The notes under the pieces were generated by a model. The model had not been told where the DNA came from. It worked only from the letters and a program-made list of their open reading frames with translations, and ran no database searches. From Oscillospiraceae bacterium (GTDB taxonomy: Bacteria; Bacillota; Clostridia; Oscillospirales; Oscillospiraceae): a stretch of 11,368 nucleotides of DNA. This document shows positions 6,225 through 11,368 of the stretch, in pieces. Both the position numbers and the translations under genes were made by a program. Location of the stretch: assembly GCA_020025675.1 (NCBI GenBank), contig JAHHRS010000056.1, positions 1 to 11,368 on the forward strand. Direction: 5' to 3'. How positions within the stretch are numbered: the stretch's first letter is position 1; each line of letters opens with the position of its first letter.

Positions 6225-8651
6225 ATGAAATACGATTTTACAGCCATAGAAAAGAAATGGCAGAAAAAATGGGAAGAAGAAAAGCCTTACAAGGCAGTAA
6301 CCGGCAGTGATAAGCCCAAGTTTTACGGACTTATAGAGTTCCCGTATCCATCCGGACAGGGGCTTCATGTTGGACACCCAAGACCCATTACGGCTATGGA
6401 TATAGTTTGCCGCAAGAAGAGGATGGAGGGATATAACGTCCTCTTCCCCATAGGATTTGACGCTTTCGGTCTTCCTACCGAAAACTATGCCATTAAAAAC
6501 CATGTTCACCCGGCTGTTGTTACCAAGAAGAACATTGAGAACTTTACAAGCCAGCTTAAAATGCTGGGTTACGGCTTTGACTGGGACAGAGTTGTAGATA
6601 CCACCGATCCGGAATACTATAAGTGGACTCAGTGGATATTTATTCAGATGTTCAAGAAGGGGCTTGCCTATAAGACAACCATGCCCGTTAACTGGTGTAC
6701 CAGTTGTAAATGCGTTCTTGCCAACGAGGAAGTTGTAAACGGCGTGTGCGAGCGATGCGGCAGCGAGGTTATACGCAAGGAAAAGAGCCAGTGGATGTTG
6801 GCTATAACCAAGTACGCACAGCGGCTTATTGACGATCTTGACGGTCTTGATTATATTGAGAGAGCAAAAGTCCAGCAGAAAAACTGGATCGGTCGCTCTA
6901 CCGGTGCAGAAGTCCGTTTTGAGACTACTGTAGGTGACAATGTTATAGTTTATACAACCCGTCCTGATACTCTTTTCGGCGCTACCTACATGGTTCTTTC
7001 ACCCGAACATGAGTACGTCAGCAAGTGGAAGGATAAGCTCCGGAACTGGGACGAGGTTGCAGCATATGTTGATATGGCTGCCCACAAGTCTGATTTTGAG
7101 CGTTCTGAGCTTAATAAGGAAAAAACCGGCGTTAAGCTTCAGGGTGTAAAGGCTATTAACCCCGTAAACGGTAAAGAAATTCCTATATTTATTTCTGACT
7201 ACGTTCTTGTAACCTACGGTACCGGTGCTATTATGGCAGTTCCTGCCCACGATGACCGTGACTGGGAGTTTGCAAAAAAATTCGGATGCGATATAGTTGA
7301 AGTGGTTAAGGGCGGTAACGTTGAGGAAGCTGCATTTACCCTCAAGGACGATACCGGTATCATGGTAAACTCAGGATTCCTTGACGGTTTGACGGTTAAA
7401 CAGGCTATTCCTGTAATGAAAAAATGGCTTGAGGAGCAGGGAATAGGCAAGGAGAAGGTTAACTTCAAGCTCCGTGACTGGGTCTTCTCACGTCAGAGAT
7501 ACTGGGGCGAGCCCATTCCTCTTGTACACTGCGAGAAGTGCGGTTGGGTTCCCCTGCCTGAGAGTGAGCTGCCTTTGGTTCTGCCTCAGGTTGACTCCTA
7601 CGAGCCCACCGATGACGGAGAGTCACCTCTCTCCAAGATGACAGACTGGGTTAATACCACCTGTCCTCACTGCGGCGGCCCTGCAAAGCGGGAGACCGAT
7701 ACAATGCCTCAGTGGGCAGGTTCCAGCTGGTATTTCCTGCGCTATATGGATCCACATAACGACAAGGAACTTGTTTCCAAGGAAGCAGAAGAATATTGGG
7801 GTCCTGTTGACTGGTATAACGGCGGTATGGAGCACACAACTCTTCACCTGCTGTACAGCCGTTTCTGGCACAAGTTCCTTTATGATATAGGGGTTGTTCA
7901 TACTCCCGAGCCTTACGCAAAGCGCACCTCTCACGGAATGATACTGGGTGAGGGCGGAGAAAAAATGTCCAAGTCCAGAGGCAACGTTGTAAACCCCAAC
8001 GATATAGTTGAGCAGTATGGCGCCGACACTATGCGGCTGCACATCATGTTTATAGGTGACTTTGAAAAGGCTGTAAGCTGGTCTAACGAGGCTGTCAAGG
8101 GCTCTAAGCGTTTCCTTGACCGCTGCTGGAACCTGATGGATATGATTAAGCCGGGTGATGAAATTTCCAAGGAAAACGAGTCAATTATCCATAAGACCAT
8201 AAAGAAGGTAACTCAGGACATTGACGAGCTTAAGATGAACACCGCCATAGCAGCTCTAATGACCATGGTAAACGAATTCTATTCACATGGACTCACTAAA
8301 GGCGATCTTGAACAGCTAATGCTTATGCTGAGCCCCTTTGCTCCTCATATGGTTGAGGAGATGTGGGAGCTGACGGGATATGCTGAAAAGTACGGAAAGA
8401 TGTGCATGCAGATGCCGTGGCCTGAATACGATGAGAGTAAGACCAAAGACTCTGTACGTGAGATGGCAGTTCAGGTAAACGGAAAGCTTCGCTCCACTAT
8501 AACGGTTCCCTCAGATGCTTCCGAGCAGGTGGTTATTGACACTGCCTGTGCCGATAAGAAAATACAGCGCTATATGGAAGGCATGACTATTGTAAAAACT
8601 ATCGTAGTTAAGAATAAAATTGTAAATTTAATTCTTAAGCCTGCAAAGTGA
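6225..8651 (+). CDS. leuS: Leucyl-tRNA synthetase (class I)
   Basis: LeuRS charges tRNA-Leu with leucine in the cytoplasm. At 808 residues it is the usual bacterial length (about 804 in B. subtilis). Class I motifs are HVGH (48-51) and KMSKS (580-584). A zinc-ribbon-like pair of CxxC motifs is at 158/161 and 175/178, with a second pair at 436/439 and 480/483. The CP1 editing domain that hydrolyses mischarged tRNA is intact, with TTRPDT (244-249) and GTGAIMAVPAHDDRD (332-346). The C-terminal part has the usual anticodon-binding helices and a final small tRNA-contacting domain. A purine-rich AAGGGG at 6207-6212 is the likely ribosome binding site, with a rather long 12-nt spacing to the ATG. 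Only 30 bp separate it from rsfS, so there is no room for a leucine T-box and expression should follow the operon. Confidence 0.98.
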   Translation: MKYDFTAIEKKWQKKWEEEKPYKAVTGSDKPKFYGLIEFPYPSGQGLHVGHPRPITAMDIVCRKKRMEGYNVLFPIGFDAFGLPTENYAIKNHVHPAVVTKKNIENFTSQLKMLGYGFDWDRVVDTTDPEYYKWTQWIFIQMFKKGLAYKTTMPVNWCTSCKCVLANEEVVNGVCERCGSEVIRKEKSQWMLAITKYAQRLIDDLDGLDYIERAKVQQKNWIGRSTGAEVRFETTVGDNVIVYTTRPDTLFGATYMVLSPEHEYVSKWKDKLRNWDEVAAYVDMAAHKSDFERSELNKEKTGVKLQGVKAINPVNGKEIPIFISDYVLVTYGTGAIMAVPAHDDRDWEFAKKFGCDIVEVVKGGNVEEAAFTLKDDTGIMVNSGFLDGLTVKQAIPVMKKWLEEQGIGKEKVNFKLRDWVFSRQRYWGEPIPLVHCEKCGWVPLPESELPLVLPQVDSYEPTDDGESPLSKMTDWVNTTCPHCGGPAKRETDTMPQWAGSSWYFLRYMDPHNDKELVSKEAEEYWGPVDWYNGGMEHTTLHLLYSRFWHKFLYDIGVVHTPEPYAKRTSHGMILGEGGEKMSKSRGNVVNPNDIVEQYGADTMRLHIMFIGDFEKAVSWSNEAVKGSKRFLDRCWNLMDMIKPGDEISKENESIIHKTIKKVTQDIDELKMNTAIAALMTMVNEFYSHGLTKGDLEQLMLMLSPFAPHMVEEMWELTGYAEKYGKMCMQMPWPEYDESKTKDSVREMAVQVNGKLRSTITVPSDASEQVVIDTACADKKIQRYMEGMTIVKTIVVKNKIVNLILKPAK

Positions 8652-8654
8652 ATA

Positions 8655-8683
8655 TTGACAAGAGAAGACAAAACCGCTATAAT
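8655..8683 (+). promoter_or_regulatory. Perfect-consensus sigma-A promoter for rpsU
   Basis: TTGACA at 8655-8660 and TATAAT at 8678-8683, spaced by exactly 17 bp, match the housekeeping consensus at every position. The -35 box begins 3 bp after the leuS stop. The predicted start is near 8690, giving a leader of about 62 nt before rpsU. No terminator is seen between leuS and this promoter, so read-through is possible. Confidence 0.88.
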
Positions 8684-8690
8684 ACTAATG

Positions 8691-8752
8691 TTCACAAGCC
8701 AATTAGTTGGCCCTTGAAGTGCCGCAAGGCACATTTGGAGGGAGGGAAATAA
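8691..8752 (+). promoter_or_regulatory. Structured 5' leader of rpsU with two hairpins and doubled Shine-Dalgarno
   Basis: Hairpin 1 pairs GCCAA (8698-8702) with TTGGC (8707-8711) around the loop TTAG. Hairpin 2 pairs GTGCC (8719-8723) with GGCAC (8728-8732) around GCAA, a GNRA-type tetraloop. The ribosome binding site GGAGGGAGGG (8737-8746) is a doubled Shine-Dalgarno ending 6 nt before the ATG. CCCTT at 8711-8715 can pair with GAGGG at 8738-8742 (one G-U), closing hairpin 2 into a longer stem that would hide part of the Shine-Dalgarno. This could allow control by S21 or another ligand. The pairings are seen directly; the regulation is inferred and I do not recognise a named RNA family. Confidence 0.5.
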
Positions 8753-8938
8753 ATGTCTGAAATTTACGTCAAGGAGAATGAATCTCTGGACAACGCACTT
8801 AAAAGATTTAAGCGCAGCTGCGCTAAGTCCGGCGTTCTGGCTGATCTGAGAAAGAAAGAGTACTATCAGAGCCCCAGCGTCAAGCGTCGTAAAAAATCCG
8901 AGGCAGCTCGTAAAAACAAAAATAAGCGTTACTACTAA
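8753..8938 (+). CDS. rpsU: 30S ribosomal protein S21
   Basis: S21 is a small, very basic protein of the 30S subunit near the platform and the anti-Shine-Dalgarno region, involved in initiation. The 61-residue sequence has the family pattern: VKENESLDNALKRFKR at the start, then the central CAKSGVLADLRKKEYYQSPS, then a lysine/arginine-rich tail (VKRRKKSEAARKNKNKRYY). Length is normal for Firmicutes. It has its own promoter, its own leader and a terminator directly after the stop, so it looks monocistronic. The frequent partner yqeY is not next to it here. Confidence 0.97.
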   Translation: MSEIYVKENESLDNALKRFKRSCAKSGVLADLRKKEYYQSPSVKRRKKSEAARKNKNKRYY

Positions 8939-8952
8939 TTAACGCTGATAAG

Positions 8953-8979
8953 GCAGCACCTAAAGGGTGCTGCTTTTTT
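8953..8979 (+). terminator. Intrinsic terminator of rpsU
   Basis: A perfect 8-bp stem, GCAGCACC (8953-8960) with GGTGCTGC (8966-8973), encloses the loop TAAAG. It is followed at once by six T residues (8974-8979). It begins 15 bp after the rpsU stop and is a textbook rho-independent terminator for the plus strand. Confidence 0.93.
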
Positions 8980-9281
8980 ATTATTATTTTTTAAATGAAA
9001 AACATATTGGTGTGATGCCTATGCCAAAGCAGCTGAATTGACGTGAACCGGTTATGGTAAATTAAGCTTTGTAAAAAATAACGTCCGCTGAGACGCAACG
9101 TGAGGGCCTTGGCTGAATTATAATATTGGGGCCACATTTTATATATAAACGTGTAAACCTTATTCTGCTGCCTTCTAGAGCGGCATATATGCGTGCTTGA
9201 TCTTCAAACCGAAATTACCATGCTTTACAACCAATAGTAAAGAAACTTTGTAAGTTCATTATATTAGTTTTTAATAAAGAT
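8980..9281. other. Intergenic stretch between convergent genes, no recognised gene
   Basis: About 300 bp lie between the two terminators. Both strands are broken by frequent stops. The longest suggestive frame is on the minus strand, about 50 codons (roughly 9064-9216), without an ATG start or ribosome binding site; I do not recognise its product. Small symmetric elements are present: AACCGGTT (9046-9053), a 6-bp stem TGCTGC/GCGGCA (9166-9171 with 9180-9185, one G-T pair) and the palindrome GCATATATGC (9183-9192). None has a clear role. It may be a decayed gene, a dispersed repeat or plain spacer. Confidence 0.4.
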
Positions 9282-9313
9282 ACCCCCTATGCAATTAATT
9301 TTGCATAGGGGGT
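9282..9313 (-). terminator. Hairpin terminator of the surface-protein gene
   Basis: A perfect 13-bp inverted repeat, ACCCCCTATGCAA (9282-9294) with its complement (9301-9313), surrounds the 6-nt loop TTAATT. It lies 12 bp beyond the stop of the minus-strand surface-protein gene. On the minus strand it is followed by a T-rich but interrupted tract (TATCTTTATT), so it fits a terminator for that gene better than one for the plus strand. It might also block read-through from rpsU. Confidence 0.75.
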
Positions 9314-9325
9314 TAAGCTTAGGAA

Positions 9326-11368
9326 TTATTCTTCTTTGTTGCTTTCGTTTGAATTAAGATCATTTTCGTTGTCAGAAACATTTTCCTGAGCGTTTTTCTT
9401 GTTCTTAATTACTATTACTACCACTACGGCAATAACAACTGCTGCGGAAACAGCCAGAATTCCAATCCAGAGACCCATATTTGCTTCATCTCCGGTTTTG
9501 GGGCCTGTGGAGTTGTTCTTATCACCGGATTTTATGGTGAGAGTGCCGTCTACATTGTTTATCTTATAGTTGTCGCTTACGTTGTTTTTGTTTGCATCAA
9601 GAATGTTGACCTTGGTTATTTTCTTGGTATAAGTTCCTGCATCAATGGGAGGATTCTGCAATGCCTTACCCTTAGAATTGAATATTGTGTATTCGACCTG
9701 AATTGTATGACCGGAATTTGCAAGCTTTCCAACGCTTACGTTTTTGTTTTCCAGAGGCTTTCCGTCATATACCTTGCTTGCGGATTCGGCGGTAACAGTA
9801 AGGTTGAATTTTTCAACGGTGAGAGTACCGGCAGTGTAGCTTACTTTGTACTTGCCAACAGGTACAGGATTACCATTCTTATCAACAATTACAACGGATG
9901 TAATCTCGTTTTTGACAGACCCGGCATTCGTTATGGTGCTGGTATTATTGAAACTAACAGATTTAATCTGGTCTCCGTCAACAAGGCCCTTTGTACTTTC
10001 AACTTCTTTCAGCTCATGGGCTTTACCATCGTAGGTCCACTTAGCGCTCTTTGCGGTAATGTTCAGGGCAATATCCTTGGGAGTGTCCTTGCCGGTGAAA
10101 GTTAATTTGATTTTTCCGTTTACGGTTTCTATGTCGTAGTTATCTGTAACATCTTTGATACCGCTGGTAATTTTGATGCTGGATGCGTCAATGCTTGTTT
10201 CAAAACTCTTATCGCTGCCCTTCAGGTCACTGTAACGGCCTTCACCGTTCACAGTAATACTCTTGACTTTGTGGTCATTTAACAGACCCTCATCAGCGGA
10301 GCCTTCCTCAATCTTGTAGCCCTTGCTGTAACCCTGTGCGTCGGGGAGCTTGCTGGCTTTAACCAGTGTGTCCTCTTTGCCTACACCGACGTTCAATGTG
10401 GCAGCTTTAAAGGTGATGGGACGCTTTGCAATGCTTATTGAACCGGGAACAAGCTCAACAGTGTACTTATCGGTAACGTCCTTTCCGTCCTTATCTTTAA
10501 TTACAACATCGGTAATGGTGCTTTCAACAGCAGCGGAAGTGTATTCTTCTGCGTTTCCTTTAAATTTAACCTCAATAGTGTCACCCTCTGCGAGACTACC
10601 GGAGACAATTTCATACTTATCTGCTGTGTGCTCTTTGCCGTCATAAACTGCCTTTATATCGGCGGGCTTTAATTTTAACTCACCACGAACTGTATCAGCA
10701 GGAGGAGCAACGGGAGTGACAGAATCGGAAGGAATAAAAACGGGTTGGGCATACTTGCCTTCGGCAACAACAGTACCGTTGTTTTCAATCACAATACCGC
10801 CCTCTGCGGCCTTTATCTGTGCGTAAATGTCGCCGTTTGGATCGGTTACTAGCTCAATTACAACACTGTCGCTTCTTACTGCATCATTATCAATGAGACC
10901 TGTTACAGTAAAGCCGTCTGCCTCGTATTTGTTTTCGGAGTTGAGCTTGGGGGCATTTGCCTTAATGCTAAATGAAATCGGAAGGGTCACTGTATCTGAA
11001 TTTTGAAGGGTGATAGCGTATTTGCCATCTTCCACAGGTGAGCCGTCTGATTTAACTATTTCTCCGCCGGTTATTGCAATGTACCAGCTCTGAGGATTAT
11101 CGGTCTGCTGAGTTGCTGTAAGTTTTACGGAGCCTTCTTTTATCTCGTCTCCGTCTTTAAGTTCACCAACTAATATAAAGTCGTCTGCCTCAACGCCGGT
11201 CTTATCTGCGTTCACCTTAGGAGCGTTGGCTTTAATTGTTATCTCGATGGGTGCTGCAGGTTCAACAGGGGGAGTATTATTGTCATTGCCATTCTGCTCT
11301 TCACTATTATCCTGACCGTCGGTATTGCCCTGATTATCAGTGCTTCCGTCGGGATCAACAGGGGGAGT
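9326..11368 (-). CDS. Large sortase-type surface protein with tandem Ig-like MBG/YDG modules, C-terminal part
   Basis: The frame is open from the window edge to a TAA at 9326-9328, giving 680 residues. The N-terminus with any signal peptide lies outside. The GTG at 11213-11215 is internal, since the frame continues upstream through a Pro/Asn/Asp/Gly-rich linker with two TPPV[D/E]P units. About six beta-rich modules of 85-115 residues follow. Two begin with IKANAPK[VL]N. Three contain YDGK, and module ends of the type DVTDKY...PGSISI recall the MBG/YDG domains of bacterial surface proteins. The C-terminus has GPKTGD, a 24-residue hydrophobic helix starting MGLWIGILAV, then KNKK and a further acidic Asn/Glu-rich tail. 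This pattern fits an LPXTG-like sorting signal and wall anchoring. An adhesin or structural stalk role is likely, but the ligand is unknown. It is convergent with the housekeeping genes and functionally separate. Confidence 0.85.
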   Translation of the reverse strand, partial: TPPVDPDGSTDNQGNTDGQDNSEEQNGNDNNTPPVEPAAPIEITIKANAPKVNADKTGVEADDFILVGELKDGDEIKEGSVKLTATQQTDNPQSWYIAITGGEIVKSDGSPVEDGKYAITLQNSDTVTLPISFSIKANAPKLNSENKYEADGFTVTGLIDNDAVRSDSVVIELVTDPNGDIYAQIKAAEGGIVIENNGTVVAEGKYAQPVFIPSDSVTPVAPPADTVRGELKLKPADIKAVYDGKEHTADKYEIVSGSLAEGDTIEVKFKGNAEEYTSAAVESTITDVVIKDKDGKDVTDKYTVELVPGSISIAKRPITFKAATLNVGVGKEDTLVKASKLPDAQGYSKGYKIEEGSADEGLLNDHKVKSITVNGEGRYSDLKGSDKSFETSIDASSIKITSGIKDVTDNYDIETVNGKIKLTFTGKDTPKDIALNITAKSAKWTYDGKAHELKEVESTKGLVDGDQIKSVSFNNTSTITNAGSVKNEITSVVIVDKNGNPVPVGKYKVSYTAGTLTVEKFNLTVTAESASKVYDGKPLENKNVSVGKLANSGHTIQVEYTIFNSKGKALQNPPIDAGTYTKKITKVNILDANKNNVSDNYKINNVDGTLTIKSGDKNNSTGPKTGDEANMGLWIGILAVSAAVVIAVVVVIVIKNKKNAQENVSDNENDLNSNESNKEE
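9329..9505 (-). other. C-terminal sorting signal: GPKTGD, membrane helix, basic cluster, acidic tail
   Basis: GPKTGD is encoded at 9488-9505, with Pro-Lys-Thr-Gly in the place of LPXTG and Gly where Leu is usual. The hydrophobic helix is at 9407-9478 and KNKK follows at 9395-9406. Canonical sorting signals end a few residues after the basic cluster, but here 22 more residues rich in Asn, Glu, Asp and Ser follow. PKTGD-type signals are common in Clostridia; the long tail is not. Confidence 0.75.
9528..11245 (-). repeat. Array of about six divergent Ig-like protein modules
   Basis: In gene order the approximate module bounds are 11245-10983, 10982-10681, 10680-10421, 10420-10073, 10072-9806 and 9805-9528. 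The first two share the IKANAPK start. Modules 3, 5 and 6 carry YDG at 10637-10645, 10025-10033 and 9761-9769. Module 4 lacks YDG but keeps the DVTDNY-type end. The repeats are visible in protein but not as near-identical DNA, so they are old duplications. Confidence 0.65.
11262..11368 (-). repeat. Linker with 14-bp direct repeat
   Basis: TCAACAGGGGGAGT (plus strand) occurs at 11262-11275 and again at 11355-11368. The period is 93 bp, or 31 codons, and each copy encodes TPPV plus the next residue (D or E). The segment between encodes a low-complexity Asn/Asp/Gly/Gln linker. The window ends on the second copy, so further units may lie beyond. Confidence 0.7.

Noticed and set aside
7623..8200. 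Open frames on both strands inside leuS
   Set aside because: Shadows of the leuS reading frame, with no ribosome binding sites and no recognisable products.
9119..9124. TATAAT in the spacer as a promoter
   Set aside because: No acceptable -35 element lies 16-18 bp upstream and no gene follows on that strand.
9183..9192. Palindrome GCATATATGC as an operator
   Set aside because: It lies far from any promoter, between convergent genes, and a 10-bp AT-rich palindrome can arise by chance.
9707..10646. Plus-strand open frames opposite the surface-protein gene
   Set aside because: The minus-strand frame has coherent repeated domains and a sorting signal; the plus-strand frames have neither ribosome binding sites nor family features.
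1..11368. CRISPR array, tRNA or rRNA genes, insertion sequences, defence system
   Set aside because: No regularly spaced repeats, cloverleaf or rRNA stretches, transposase or defence-like proteins were seen on either strand.

Overview
The window looks like the chromosome of a low-to-mid GC Gram-positive bacterium of the class Clostridia, most likely a gut-type Oscillospirales/Ruminococcaceae relative. The grounds are the gene order, strong AGGAGG-type ribosome binding sites, a TTG start on smc, B. subtilis-like versions of SMC, FtsY, YhbY, NadD, YqeK, RsfS and LeuRS, and a surface protein ending in a PKTGD-type cell-wall sorting signal. The genus is not determined.

Bases 1-8651 are a compact plus-strand housekeeping block. 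It opens with the 3' end of an Elp3-like radical SAM gene (1-342). A promoter (TTGAAA-17-TATAAT) follows and appears to start transcription of smc (390-3407), ftsY (3412-4317), yhbY (4335-4646), a fused nadD-yqeK (4643-5806), rsfS (5820-6194) and leuS (6225-8651). Gaps are 4 to 30 bp, with one ATGA overlap, and no terminator is visible inside. The block joins chromosome organisation (SMC), membrane protein targeting (FtsY), 50S assembly and silencing (YhbY, RsfS), NAD synthesis (NadD), Ap4A removal (YqeK) and leucyl-tRNA charging (LeuRS).

Bases 8655-8979 are a separate single-gene unit for ribosomal protein S21. It has a perfect-consensus promoter (TTGACA-17-TATAAT), a leader of about 62 nt with two hairpins and a doubled Shine-Dalgarno, rpsU (8753-8938) and a strong intrinsic terminator. 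Bases 8980-9281 hold no recognisable gene.

Bases 9282-11368 are on the minus strand, convergent with rpsU. They hold a hairpin terminator and the C-terminal 680 residues of a large surface protein. This protein has about six tandem Ig-like/MBG-YDG-type modules, a GPKTGD sorting motif, one membrane helix and an unusual acidic C-terminal tail. Its N-terminus lies beyond the window.

No novel defence, mobile or CRISPR system is visible. The points most worth following are the structured rpsU leader, the SMC with shortened arms, the NadD-YqeK fusion and the odd C-terminal tail of the surface protein.
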